DNA of 64,000 bases from Druceiella hillmani (GCA_039881145.1 JAYKKI010000148.1:1521842-1585841), one strand, 5' to 3'; counted from the stretch's first letter, positions 37,515 through 50,582 are shown. Numbers and translations are program-made. Notes: a model not told the origin generated them from the letters alone.

Positions 37515-37666
37515 TAAACTTGGCCTATGCCAAATACTTAAGCCTAAAATTTTCAGTCCAAAATAGTTTGTCCTAGAACAAATTAGTTTATCTTGATACG
37601 CCTAGTGTAAAGCGATTTGACCTAGGACAAACTAGTTTGGTCCGAAATTGGGTTTGGCCCGTAACA
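37515..37666. repeat. Right terminal inverted repeat of the Ginger-like element
   Basis: The complement begins TGTTACGGGCCAAACCC and tracks the left arm through AGGACAAACTATTTTGG and TTTTAGGCTTAA to about 37515. Confidence 0.85.
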
Positions 37667-39530
37667 CATTTAGTTCTTTGTTAGAAATCGATTCGTTTGG
37701 AGAAATCTACGCGATTTTTGTAAACGATTTTTTGCCTATGATTGTAATAATTTCTGTGGGCATGTGGAAAATGAATAAATTTTTTCTTAATTTCTCATTA
37801 ACTGTTAGTTAAATAACTTGCGTAGATGGTTTATCTTATTACATCCTTAATCACATTTACAGTTTAAAATCATTCAATTTAATCCCATTGTTTGGGATCA
37901 AAATTGTATGCATATGGATGCGCATATTACTGTGAAGAACCAGTGTTAATTGTGCTGTATCTCAAAATTACAGAACCAGATGGGGTCATCTGTCGTATAA
38001 ATGTTCAAAAAGTAAAACAGAAATTTCATTTTAATTTCCTCGCGTGGAAGCAGATATATTATTTTCTGCAATTACCGTAGAAATTTCGAAAAAAGTATAA
38101 ATCCTCGACGTGTATTTTTAAAAATTTGTTGATTTCGAGCACTGTAGTATTTAGTCTGCAATTAGATAAAAAGCATCCATACATGTACAAAGTAGATAAT
38201 TCCTTGCATGAAATCGTTCTTATTCTTGCACTCGTTTTTTTCTTGTACATTTTTCCGTCGCGCCGATTGCATTTGCGCGAATAAGATGACATGCAAATTA
38301 TTGAAGTGACATATTGCTGAAGACATTTGGCAGGATTTGAAAATCAAGCCATCTTGAAGTTGATAGTATTGCTGCCAAATAACATGACTATAGTTAGTGC
38401 CCCTGTTACAATTACGATTGCAAACGGATGAAGCAAAGTAAATTGAAGTGTACATACTTTAAAATAAACAGCTATCTTAACGAAGAAATGAATGTGTTAA
38501 TAAGAGAGTAAGATTGCGTGAACGAGAATTGCTATGGGAACTACCGTATCGGATTAATGACCTCATTAAGTAAACGAATGTGTGATTTTCATTATTTATA
38601 TGAATACATAGAACTGCAAACACAATAAATGAGATGTAAATCTTTTTATTGTTTTATTGATAAATTACATTTTTAAACGAAACAAATTAATAGCCAAAAT
38701 TTTTATTCCATAATAAGTTAAAAAAATTTTCAAATAAACCATTGGCAGGTTTTCAGTAATTAAATACTATTGAAATTTCCAGTCGTTAATAAAGTCTATA
38801 ATATCTATTTAGAATATTGTCAAATATTATCAATTTTTTAAATAAATTCGAAGGAAGATTTTTCTTTCTCCTTAAAAATTACGTTATCATAATTTAACAT
38901 ATGAAACTTTATTATGCGTCAAGGAAACTAATGGAGTGTACCGTTATCATTTTGGGTCAAATCACATAAAAAAATTAACAAACTCTCACCGATATTTCAA
39001 AGATTCCATATTTCGAAGGATGCTAATTAGAGTAGCAACGGATTGACAATGACCAATTATAAATCAAGACAGCTAAAAATGAAAAAAAGAACAAATAAGC
39101 CAAACGATACAATTGAAAAAGAAAAAAAAAAGAAAAAGTAAAGAGATAAACGCCAGTTTACTTACCTTGTCTTTAATTTAATTATTTACCTTATGTGTAA
39201 TGGTAATGCTCCGCTTAACGCTTATGTAAACCTTTATGTGCTATTGGGTATAAATCTATGAAAGGTAGTAAATCAAATACACGTTTTTTTCAAGAAAGTC
39301 GCAAACGATTTTAACAATCATGATAATTCTTCAAAATGATCTTGATATCAGAATCTTCCCAAATTACAAACCATTACATTAGTAGCTAAATATTTTTAGA
39401 AATTTTCTGAGTTTTATCCGCGTAATGTATCCAACATGATATCCACTTATTATTTTAAATTATGTTCTTATGTATATTATATATAATTTTTAAATGTCAT
39501 GTGTCTACATGTGTCTACATTTAGCATCAC
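37667..39530. other. AT-rich stretch, nothing recognised
   Basis: Open frames at 38059-38455 are overlapping and motif-free. A purine-rich tract (A with scattered G) lies at about 39112-39145. Confidence 0.45.
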
Positions 39531-39539
39531 CATTTTTGC

Positions 39540-39725
39540 AAGTATTTGCGAACATTCTAAATGTCGCAAGGACCGGTCCACTCTCAACCATGTTGCGCTT
39601 TGGAAGAATTGTGTGACTTTACTGTGCAAGAATTGTTGACGCATGCTTTCTGACAAATCTATACACGCATCGTCGTGGTCATTACCTGTTCTGCGTCTCG
39701 AAACCCCAGAGAAATGCCGGGCTGT
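39540..39725. repeat. Dispersed repeat, diverged duplicate of 40332-40525
   Basis: CGAACATTCTAAATGTCGCA, CCACTCTCAACCA, GACGCATGCTTTCT and CTGCGTCTCGAA correspond in order to CGAACACTCTGAATGACTCA, CCATTCTCAACTA, GACGAATGCTTTCT and CTGCGTCTGAA at 40330-40525. It is strongly diverged. Confidence 0.6.
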
Positions 39726-40149
39726 CTCTCAAAGCAAATATAAACAAGGTGACGCGGAAAGCCTTATGCCATGTAAAAAACTGTGAAATATAATAGTCAC
39801 ATTTGAAACAGGTTTTATGTAATCGCACAGACATCCAGGAAAAACCATCTTGTGGTCTCGCCTTTATAAGTAGGAGAGGTGCGTTAGACTGCTAAGAGCA
39901 CAGGTGACCTCCAAAATACGTATCTTTTTCACTAAAGAATTCATCTGCTAAGAACTCAAAGCGTATCAGTTTATTGCATAAATTCCTACTCCAGGACCAT
40001 TTAGTTTGCCAGTGGGCGCAAATGATTTAAAAAATGCGTCTCTTCCTAGAACTAATGGATTCGTCTACTAGGAACTCAAAATACATAGATCATATTTTTA
40101 CATTCTTTCCTCTTCCCAACTCGAAGGTTCTAAAACACTATTCCCACTT

Positions 40150-40525
40150 TTCCACCCGGGTTGTCTCAGGGCCACTCCTGAACTACCCGCGTCGTATAAA
40201 AGAGGGGACCCTCGAAGGTCCCGTAATAATGTCCCGTATCTACAATCACAGCGCTTCCACCCGACTGGGTTAGAGTCTGTCCCTTGTCAATGAATCATTT
40301 AGTATCTCCAAGTTTTCGAGAACGCATTTTACGAACACTCTGAATGACTCAAAGATTGGTCCATTCTCAACTAAGTCTTGGTGACTAAAGATAACACGTT
40401 CTAAGGCTCCGCGTGATTCTACGTTAATATTTAGACGAATGCTTTCTAGCAAAATTCTACGCGCTCCGTCGTATTCACTGAAGTGAAAAAAAATGTGATT
40501 GCGTCCCATGTCCTGCGTCTGAATA
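40150..40525 (-). repeat. Dispersed repeat, possible LINE 3' end (copy 2)
   Basis: The part 40150-40343 aligns with 9386-9586, and the part 40332-40525 with 39540-39725. It is less AT-rich than the flanks. If the minus strand is sense, it comprises a short coding end (next entry) and a 3' UTR. Confidence 0.6.
40270..40509 (-). pseudogene. Possible C-terminal LINE ORF2 fragment
   Basis: A 79-codon frame reads FHFSEYDGARRILLESIRL, then FSHQDLVENGPIFESFRVFV and ends NLEILNDSLTRDRL. The pattern H-x-F-x-H/F-x-x-[FY]-D-x-A-R-x-x-L-L is like the end of several LINE reverse transcriptases (usually HVLFxCPxYDxAR). Here the cysteines and histidines of that motif are missing. Repeat copies at 9.4 kb and 39.6 kb show similar but broken translations. 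The identity is uncertain. Confidence 0.35.
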
Positions 40526-42616
40526 TGTGACCCTGGTCGCCTATTTTCCTCAAAGAATTTTTTTCGTAAACTTTTTTGTTTACAAAGGTAGTTGCTGTGG
40601 TTTCTTTATTTAAATTAGCTGCATCTTGCGGTAATCCCTATAGAGAAAATTTAAAGTTCTTGCTTATAGAATGATTAAAGTTTCAGAGTATTTTGATACA
40701 GACCCTATAAATTTAATAGGAATTTTAGTAAATACTCATATATTTATGAGTATTTACTGAAATACTCATATTTTATGACTTAAAATTACGTTCCACCTTT
40801 TTAAATATACATTGAGGATTATTAAAAATCGCTATTGGATAATAAATGTTTTGTCAAAATATGCATTCCCTTTGGGTGTATAATTTTTCAAACATAGACT
40901 GATGCAAATATGTATATGTATACTCAAAACGAGAAGCTTACCCTATATATCTTAGTGCAAAATATTAATTCACTTGTTGTACTTGCAATAAAGATATGAA
41001 GTATTTAGAAATGTTAATAATTAAGGAAAAAAATAGTCGAACGGGAATTTTATTCCTGCATCAGAGATTTCTTTGGTAATTTTATTTTCGAAGAAATTTC
41101 CAAAGGAACTTATGATCTACACCAACGTTTCTCTACCTTTTAAATTAGGTTACAAAATATTTGAAAATTGGAGTTATTCATGACTTTGGTTGTATTTATG
41201 ATAAATACAAAGAAAATAAATATCGAAAAGGAAATTAAAATTGATTGTTAAAACTATAATCATACACAGAGCTTTTCGTGCCGCATTATTAGATGAATTA
41301 AGTTTTTAGATTATTTATCCTTTTTTTCGCCTAACTTCCACCTCGTCTTGGATAACGCTAACGCTGGCGGTGCAAAAATACTAAAACAATATCTAGGTAA
41401 CAATCGTAGTAAATAAGTTGAATAAATTTTTAATCTGTAATTGCGCTTCATGGGCAAGTAACGATAAAAAAACGAAATAAACTTTTTTCCATAATTTCAA
41501 TAAAACCACGTAAAATATTATTACTTTTCGATTTCTTTTTACATTAGAAACGTTCGAAATTTCGACATCTTGTCGTCTGTCTCTCTGTATATCTATATGT
41601 CACAGCAGTTTTACTCGCAGACTGTTAGTGCTACAAAAGTTAAAATAAATATTATAATATTATACTTACAATGTTGCGAAATAAAATATTAGAAGAAAAA
41701 TACTTTAGGATGCCTCCCCTACAAGCAAAATGCAGCTTTTTTTCGCATACCCCATTATGTACAAAAGGTATATAGATAATAGGTCTAAATATAGGTTGAA
41801 TATGTGTCATTTAAATTAGATTGAATACGTACAACAATTTTTTACAAAAAAGTTTATTTTTTTTATTAGTTTTTATTTTGTAAGGAAGATTGAAAATTTT
41901 ACATTAGGGCCACATTCTGAAAAGCCGTTAAAGTGATGTTTTTAGCCCAGTATTATTAGCATATTTATAGTTCTGAACAATTGATATTTTAGATTTTTTT
42001 AAGGAAAAAATTATTTTATTTGTTTTAGTAATTATATGTTAATAGAGACAATGGTATAAACACAGTAATAATAACCAAAACCCTGCAACTATTTTGAATT
42101 TCATCCAGACTAAATATATATAATGGCATACTTATTTGTACTTTTCTAAAAAAAAATAACTTATGCCATTTTAGACTTAATTTCTGATGTATATCCTTTA
42201 TTTACATTTATTAATCGACAGAAATCTTTCATTTTGTTCAGCTTGTAACCACTAAGGGAGTAATAGTAGCTAAGTTGCACATAATATACCGTCCTGTCTG
42301 GTCTAATCTTACACAATGCATTGAGAAATTATAACACTTCATAAAAAAACATATTAAATAGATTAGATCTCAAAAAAATAAATGAAAATGAAAACTGAAA
42401 TTGAACTCTATTATATTTTTATGGTTAAAATATATTTTTATGGTTAAAAGAACGGAAAAAGAAACTTTTTTAGGAGCAATAGCGAATCAGTTCGTCTGTG
42501 ACAGCCGTTCTTCTTATAAACTATTTGAAGTAAAAATTAGAAAATGAGCATAATTTTGTTGATATTAACCTGAGTATATTCCAACAGTAATTATTTAAGA
42601 TAGTTTTAGACATATT
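40526..42616. other. AT-rich stretch with one hairpin
   Basis: Apart from the hairpin at 40727-40758, nothing is recognised. Confidence 0.5.
40727..40758. repeat. Perfect 14-bp hairpin plus a third copy of the arm
   Basis: AGTAAATACTCATA and its complement are separated by TATT. AAATACTCATA recurs directly downstream at about 40760. Confidence 0.9.
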
Positions 42617-42624
42617 GTTTAAAT

Positions 42625-44313
42625 CAGTGGTTTTCAATCTGTGGCTCGCGATCCCCAGTGGGGTCACGAAATGTTACTCAGAGGTTCGCGAGTAAAAGAC
42701 AATTTTATGTAAGTCCTATACTACCATAATTTACACTACCGAAACGTTGTTCTATTTTTGAGGCGCAAATAACTAAATAAAAAAAATTCTGATTCGACAG
42801 AACCTATTTCTCTTTTTATATTTTTTTTCCACCATTGAAGAAAACGTTAATTTGCATAGGTAGGAAGTGGAGAATGACACTAATAATTTTAAAGCTTCCT
42901 TTGCCAGCTTTGTATATTCTTGGTTTCTCTTCATTTAGAAAACGTCATTATTTTGCGAGTGAAATTCCATTTTAAGCATGCCGTCACCAACTAAATCTAA
43001 AAGATTCTTTTTCATGCTCGTTTCAAGCAGAGTCCAGTTCTGGAAAGTAAGTTGATAGTTTCTCTTGCAAATTGTGCAAGCTCTGAATCATGCAAGGAAT
43101 GTGATAACTTACTATCAACGATTGGTCCGTTTCAGTTTCTTCGACAATCTTCTGAACACCAAGAAAAGATTAATGCATATTTTTTTGCAAAGACGTTATC
43201 CACAAAATTTTGCAAGGAATCCTTTGGTTTTATCCTTAGCTATTAGAATATTTTCTTCTCTCCTTTGGAGGCTTTTGTTCAATATATTCAGATGGTTAAA
43301 AAGATCAACGATAAATGCTAATTTTATGAGCCAAACGGAGTTACAAAAATAATTCGTGTATACGGATTTAGCATCTTGTAAGAAAATTAACAGTTCATCT
43401 TTCAGTTTTAGAACTCTTGCCAATAACTTTCCTTTGATAGCCACCTGACCTCTATAGGATAGAGGAGATTTTGATTAAGCAAACCTATGTCTTTGCAAGC
43501 GATTCGGCACAGTCGAGTTTTCAAGGCTTTATCTTTAATGGAAACCACAATTTCGACCACTTCATTAAGCACGTCATATAAATTAGAAGGTAGAAACGTG
43601 GCTGCCAAAATTTGTCGATGAGGAAAGAATATATCCATGAGATATTCAGTATTAATTGGCAAAGAATCCGGTTTTTTGTCCATCATAGCTTTATCACCAT
43701 CACTGCAAATGGTGATACATTTTTCCCAATTTCAAAGTCGCAAGTGCTTTCTAAAAACATGTCGTACAAACACTGGCCTGCAGTTTTAGCAAAAAGTACT
43801 TTGCAAAATAAAATGCCTTCGTATGTTTCATAGCGCATAAGTACCACAAACTGCGTGCAATCGGAAACATCTGAAAGATGCAAAGCAAAATGTGGGCTCC
43901 TCTTTCATTTTTCGACTACTTTTTCTAAAACGTCGCTGGCCATATCGTTTACTCTGCCACTGCCACTTGTATCATACGTATGTAGAAACATTCATTTTAT
44001 GGTCGTATGGAGCAAAGCAGAAAGACAATACAACCACCTTGGTACTCGTTGGCGCACTCGAAGAACTGTTGAAAACAAAAACAAAAGAAAGTGAGAGTAC
44101 ATTCCTCTCGTCTTCCGGCGCTTCCCCCATAGCAATAATTCTATTTGCAGAGCTTTGGAAATTTCTTTGCACATATTAATTTTCGATTAATATAGGTCTC
44201 AACGGAAAGAAAATTAAATATGTAGTCTTTAAAATCACAGGCCTAGTTCTGTTAAAGCCCTAGGTTTACGCGACTAAAGGGTCGTCAGAATTTTTGAACT
44301 TACAAAGAAAAAA
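42625..44313 (-). mobile_element. hAT transposon, Buster/ZBED5 type, inactive
   Basis: The left end CAGTGGTTTTCAATCTGTGG followed by CTCGCGATCCCCAGTGGGG is the classic terminal repeat of Buster-like hAT elements (consensus CAGTGGTTCTCAACCTGTGG and a TCGCGACCCC block). It is preceded by GTTTAAAT (42617-42624), which fits the Buster target pattern nnnTAnnn. The right end is degenerate: CGCGACTAAAGGGTCG at about 44268-44283 resembles the inner terminal-repeat block. TTTTAAAT at 44314-44321 could be the mutated second target copy (7 of 8), so the right limit is tentative. A broken transposase lies between. Confidence 0.8.
42780..43990 (-). pseudogene. hAT transposase (ZBED5-like), broken
   Basis: Read on the minus strand: NDMASDVLEKVVEK, a TGA, then SPHFALHLSDVSDCTQFV, where family members have the LDESTD motif (catalytic Asp altered). 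Next comes CDFEIGKNV, a frameshift near 43715, then ICSDGDKAMM with the conserved CSDG catalytic Asp, DVLNEVVEIV and EVRWLSK. After a second frameshift near 43440 come GKLLARVLKLKDELLIFL and LAFIVDLFNHLNILNKSL. Further stops follow, then the C-terminal dimerisation block KLAKEALKLLVSFSTSYLC with KKRNR near 42800. The BED zinc finger expected at the N-terminus is not visible. Family members are usually 550-700 residues long. Confidence 0.85.
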
Positions 44314-44321
44314 TTTTAAAT

Positions 44322-47185
44322 CATTTAAGCCTTGAAAATTGGCAATAATATTTATATAGAAAGTGTAGTAGGAGCAAACGGATTAGTAATTTCTTTTCGT
44401 ATCTTCGGTGCAGTATCAGTTGAAAGAACAAATGCTAAGGATTTTAAAAGAATTTAATACAAGATAATGCTAAAACAGTCTACAAAAATATTTTCTCACA
44501 CTTTTTCCAAAACTGCTAAAAATAAAAAGCATCTACTGGATAATTTTATATTTTTTTATCACGTAAATTCTTTTTTTCTCAAAACGCGTTTTATTATTAA
44601 AAACATCTGTTCAACTAATTATGCAAATAGTTGCTTCTTAATATTACAATAATCCTAATTAACTAATTATATGTAACGTAAATCCTTATAGCAGTATATT
44701 TCTTTTGAATTTCTTGGAAGTTCGTTTTTAATTGTTTTCGCTTATAGTCGCTAGTCGCGAATTTATCATTCAATTATAATAGTCTAGAATCATGTTATCA
44801 TACCATTCACAATAATGTCATTGGTCGATTAACTTTATATCTTAGTGGAATCTCTCCTCATTAAAGTCCCTAGGATTTTCTGGAATAAAATTGGGGCATC
44901 CACTAATTCACTAATTTTGTTTTTCGTTTAAGAATTTGTATCCAAAATACACTTTTATTTTGTCGTCCTGTGTTTTATTAATTTTTAGTATTTCTTTCAG
45001 CATCAGTAATTAAAAGCAACTTATTCTTAAATTTTATACATTCATTAAAATCATGATAACTTCCTACTCCAACTCGTTATAAGTGAAACAGTTCTTCAAA
45101 TAAGTCATAGTTTTTAGTCAAAAATATAAGATACACGTTCGCTTACAACTTTCCACGGCGAAGAATTTAAGCTAAAAGTTGAAATGACTTAAGCTGAACA
45201 TGAAATTACTCCTATTTAAATATCTGTTATTATCATATAAATACAATATTATGCACTGAAGTAAGACTCTTGTCCAATCTTCATTAGTTTTAATATTTGA
45301 TGACTGTGGCCTCTTTCCGCGTTGCCCAAATATGGCCTCAATACAAGCAAAAGCAAAAGTAGTTTACTCTGTACCAACGGTTTAATGATATACGGAAACT
45401 AATCTATCAGACAGATTTTATAACAGAAGTACTATACCACTGGAATGAATGTCACCCTTTACCAGAAATACGTTTCTTTTGGTTGTGTAATTGAAAAAAT
45501 TAAGCAAGCTTCAATCGAATTGAAAAACCTGTTTACATAGAAAGTGACACACAATCATAAATATTATGATTAAGACATTGCTTCCGGTTCATTCTGCTTA
45601 TTTTTATTATACAATTTATTACAGTTAAATGTGCTCCCTTGCTTCTTAAGCGTTCCTTATAATAAGAAAATATTTTTCCCCTTCAAACAACTTTATATCT
45701 CGTCATGTCAATGAAACACCCAAGTACTTATACATGATATTTATTCGGCAGGGTATTTAATCGGATACTTTTCGTTTGAATTTTATTCATTACGTCCATT
45801 GAGACTCAATTTGAGACTTCGTTTTTTTTTATTTTCTTGCCAAATACTTGTTAATATAACCAGTGATAAATTCAATTATATTAATGATTACCATTCTACA
45901 AAATCCCTTTTTTAAAACTATTACCCGGTGTAAGAATTGGAACCAGGTTACCGAATTGAGAACCTTTATGGAAACGACATAATTAGGATTATAATCATGT
46001 CAAATTCTTCTACATATGTTTTTCCGATTAAATTATTCTTTATGTTGATATTTTTTATGTTGCAAATACCTCTAAAGAGTTACCAAAAACTCACCTTTAT
46101 AAACATCACTAAAATCTGTGAGGTAATTTTTGAACTATAAATAGACAAATAGCTTATATGAATTACGATGATGTGAATTATAAACAGACAAATAGCTTAT
46201 ATAATTAAGAACTTATCGAAAGTATTTGTTAAATTATTATAAGCATCACTTTTTGTTCCTTTATTAGCCGAAACAGAGTATGGAAGTAGAGGTCGTTGAA
46301 GCAGGACAGTAATTTTTCTAAAATCTTCAGCATTAATAGATAACAATTATTTTACAAAATCATAAACTAAAATGAGTGCACGTAGTAACTCCTTCAAAAA
46401 TTTCATAAATAATTGTGACAAAACTTACAATTTTTTCGAAATAAAAATGAAAAAGAGTGTAAATTTCATAAGAGTAAAATTTATACGGTGAAAATAAAAT
46501 GAAAAATAAAAGCGTGATGTTTCTAATAGTTTAACACCAGGGGTGTATTTGAAAACGACATTTATAATGTAAGGTATTTTGGCGAAGGTCATAATGAATG
46601 ATTCCTCGAAGCAATGGGTTTGAGTTTGGCTAAAATATGCAATATCTTTTTTTAATGTTCGATCATTTCGATCTAAAAATGTACAAGGTTTAGCGTAAAT
46701 CTAAAGTTTTGTGTGATTAAGTTACATATTTACATGTATTAAATTTAAATAATAAATTAAGTTGATTGTTAGCCAGCTAGCATAGGTTGACGTATAATGA
46801 ATTTTAGTCTTCAATATACACTAAAATAATGTGGCCTTCTTAATTTCAAGGTCTTCAGACCAAAACAAAAGGTGTGATTATTTTTTTAGAATTTATCCGC
46901 TTTAATGCATTTTTCAAGTAACTGTTTCCATTATTAATAAACCATGGCGTTTGTGGTAAATTTGTTATGTGGTTAATTTATACAGATTTTCTCAAAATAT
47001 ATATGAAGAAAATTTAATGTTATTCCAAATTATTTTTTGCAACTTTTAAAATAAGCGAATTTAATCCGTTAAACTTATTAATTTTATCATGTCCGTCTAT
47101 TCGTACATACATAATGTGTTATAAAATTAAATGTGAAAAAGAGAAACATCACTGGATTACGAAAATATATAGGAATATTATTTTT

Positions 47186-47188
<3 letters not shown>
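44322..47188. other. AT-rich stretch, nothing recognised
   Basis: A short direct repeat AGACAAATAGCTTATAT occurs twice near 46142 and 46186. No conserved frame was seen. Confidence 0.5.

Positions 47189-47228
<40 letters not shown>
47189..47228. repeat. (TA)n microsatellite
   Basis: About 20 uninterrupted AT units. Open frames on either side that end in YIYIYI are artefacts of it. Confidence 0.95.
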
Positions 47229-47233
<5 letters not shown>

Positions 47234-50200
47234 GTAATGAGAAAACCTTTTAAAATACAATAACATTTCCATTTATGTTTCGATGTCTTTTTTGAGAAAT
47301 GCGAGTTCACAAAATAGTGTGCAGTGACATGAAACCCCACTTCCTCACTTATGTCATTAACATATATTTCAGCAACAGCCTTTGATAGATACTTCGAAAT
47401 TTTTTTGGACAAATTCCGTTAATAAAATAAAGAGGTATATGCAACAAAATTAATGCACGTAGTAGACTCTATCGAAACGGTTTTTGTAGATAATTACCAA
47501 GGGAACTTTGTTGAACTCGGTGAATTTCGTAGTTTTTTCACATGCCAAATCCACGGGCATGACTAGAGAACTCCATGTTAATGCGTGTTCAATACCTATT
47601 TAAACGGATATTGCCTATTTTTTTATCTTTGTCCAAAGCATTGAATTTTTATAAAACTTACGGGTTCATACCTTTCTACTCAAATTCAACAGCTGTTTCC
47701 GATTGAATAAAACTTCACAGAGAATATTTATTTCCCAAATTTATAATATTAATACCCTTTTAATGTAAACAATTCCACCTTTTATTTCCTTTTGTTTATT
47801 CCGTAACTCAGGTCTGTGAAGTTTTATTCAAACTGACATTGTTTTTAAACATTTTTAATATATTTGGATGGAAATTATTTATATTTAAAAATGGAATAAA
47901 AGACATGCGATTTATAAATTAAATCTTAAATAGAATTAATTTTTAAGTAGTATATAAAATATTTATAAGAATAATATAAAATTTATTTTAATTTAAAAGT
48001 AACGTCTTTAATTGTTTAGTAACTGTTGTAAGTAAAGTATACGTCGCAATAATGATGCCTTAATTTGGAAACTTATAAAATACCAATACCGTAAATATCG
48101 GTTAGTGAGATTTAGGAAATTTTAATATGAACAGGAAATAAGGCGAATAATCAAATTATGTGTCGTCAGCGTGTCTTCGATTTATTTATGAGTGTGCAAG
48201 CAATGGTTTAAAAAAGCGTATGTAGCATCGTGATGGCAAGAAATGGAGATGAGACGATGCGGCCTTTACATAATATATCCGCCACATGTTGGATCGCACG
48301 CCCTTTTCTCGTACATTAATAGGAGGCGTGGAGGAGATTTGTGGCTGATTCCTATGAAGAGGTATATAGGATTAAATAATAAGTGTCAATACTAAGCAGG
48401 ATGTATCCTGTGTTCTGGATTCCTTTATATTTTGATGAAATTTGTAATCAAGTAATATTTTACTTGCTGGGTTCTGAACTACTCAAGGAAGTTATATTAA
48501 ATAAATATGTCGTCAGTACTCTAAAAGAGATCCAACAAAATATAATTACCCTGTCTTCATTATAATTACATTTTATTTACTTGCTACATTTTGATCTTTC
48601 CATCTGTTTCTTTATAATCTGAATGTGAGCGCTATCTAGATCCACTGTTTGTTCATTTTATTGATTACATGTTTAATATAACAAAGGTTGTACTTGCTGT
48701 ATTACTGTACTAATATAGTAGGATGAGATCCTGTGCATCCGTGTCCTTATTAATAAGAGTTACTAAATTATGATATTATTTGAGTTAATTATAATTAAAA
48801 TTATAATAGAAATAAAATTATAAAGTTGGCTAATAAATTCCAGCATCGGTTTCAAATGTGCTGAATTACCACTATATACTTTCGGCGTAAAAGTCTGGGG
48901 TACAGGTTAAAAAAAATTAACAACTACTAATATTACAACTACTAGGTTTATTAACTACTAATATATGTCAATATTTAGTATTTAATGTTTCTCCTGTCCC
49001 CACTTAATAACAAATACCAAGAGAGCTTAATACAAAACATTTAAAACGTTGGATAATGAGATTTATTATAAGGTATGTATTTTATAGGACCTATATTTTT
49101 ACGCATATAGATGTCTATTATCAAGCGTCGAGATATTTTTATAGTAAAAATGGTATCATTATTTGCAAATACTTTCATAGAAATACTCCATACTCTTGAA
49201 TGTTTAAATTTTTATGTGAACATATGTGTATGCGGAAGCGTCGTATTGCGAGTTATCCTCATACTTAACAGGTTTATTCAACTTCTCAAAGTCTATCCAC
49301 ATGACTTGTACTTGATTTTAAGGTTGGGATCCAAGTTTGCATTTACTCATTTATTAAATGTTGTGTAATTTTTGATTTATTAAGTCCATAATGTTATAAT
49401 ATTAATCAGATAAATTAAGTCGTTACAGTATTAAATGTTTACGCAATTATCTGTATTCCTCTTATTAATTGCAGTTACTGAAACACATGTCACTAAATTA
49501 CAGGTATATGTTTTCCTAAAAAATATCGGCAGGTTTAATTTATCTCTTCAGTTTGAATGTAAAATGTCTGTGGTGAATTTGAAACAGTTTCCATTTTAAC
49601 GCAAACCCTTACAATTCTGACGTATTTATCGTTACGTAGATACGTAAGTAGCACAAACGGAATCCATATAATGCGTCAAGCGCTTCCGTATGTTTTTCGG
49701 TCCCTCTCTGTTACGCACCTGTAGTTTCTGTTGTTTTAAATTAATGTAAACGGAATACGAAATTAGCAATCATGCGCTTCGTAAGAAAAAATCAACCAAT
49801 ATGTGGCAAAATATTAAATAAAAAAAAATCATACTTCTCCATATATGTATATTGGAAGAGAAACAACTTTTTCTTACATATCATCGAATGCGTTGTAATT
49901 TTTTCGGTCTTTCAAAAGAAAGTTCAAATTTTATTTATCATTTTTAATAAATTTTGTGGTTTTCAATTCCCACCCCGTTCTAGTCATAAAATTACTTCAA
50001 TACATATATAATGCAATAATTGTTACAAATCCTACTACTCTGAAAAAAATAAAATTTAAAAATTATCAGAAAAGGGTTTCACAAATTAAAAAATTACCAT
50101 CAAGTTCAGCAGACCATAATCAAGATTTCTGGAAAAGAAAAATGAAAAAAATAAGTTTACAGAAAAAAAAAATTGTTCCTTTTATTACATAGAATAATTG

Positions 50201-50582
50201 GCGGAGTCTTCATGGTAAAAATATACCGGAAGGAATACACCATATACATATTTTCCTGGATAATAAATATGATTATCAATTACCTCTTAACACAAGCCTT
50301 TCCACTACCTCTTAAGATTCACAACCTTTTTAAAAAAAAATGAAAGCTCGAATTATGTTAAAAGAAGAAAAAAATTCTTGTATTTATGAAACATACTTCA
50401 AAACCTTTGCAAGTCATAAGTAGTATAAATTACACTCAGTGTTATCAAGTTGTCTAGACACGACATAGTGAAAACCTTCGTAGAACTTTATTAAACATTT
50501 AAAATTATTTTTAAATTTTGCATACCAGTTTTCGAAGTGCGTTAAATTTCAATGACAAAATATGCCTAACTCTTTCTTTTCT
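47229..50582. other. AT-rich stretch with unassigned mixed-composition segments
   Basis: Segments 47270-47420, 48150-48350 and 49600-49730 are less AT-rich but contain no motif I recognise. No RNA gene was seen. Confidence 0.45.

Larger units (their letters stand above)
35357..37666 (-). mobile_element. Ginger-like DNA transposon (gypsy-integrase type), inactive
   Basis: The ends are TGTTACCGGCTGAACCC and its diverged complement GGGTTTGGCCCGTAACA. Inverted repeats of about 150 bp, roughly 75% identical by eye, enclose 2.0 kb with a broken integrase on the minus strand. A start of TGTNR and a gypsy-type DDE integrase without RT or gag are hallmarks of the Ginger superfamily. Flanks CATA (35353-35356) and CATT (37667-37670) could be a mutated 4-bp target duplication. 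The integrase resembles the insect proteins often annotated as KRAB-A domain-containing protein 2-like. No LTR, RT or protease is present in the interval. Confidence 0.8.

Noticed and set aside
38059..38455. Overlapping minus-strand frames of 77 and 97 codons
   Set aside because: Two frames overlap with no conserved motif and no supporting signals.
43052..44179. Plus-strand open frames within the hAT element
   Set aside because: The minus strand carries the transposase motifs; the plus-strand frames are shadows.
44400..44460. Short plus-strand reading GAVSVERTNAKDFKRI, like the end of a transposase
   Set aside because: Too short and without flanking similarity; outside the supported hAT limits.
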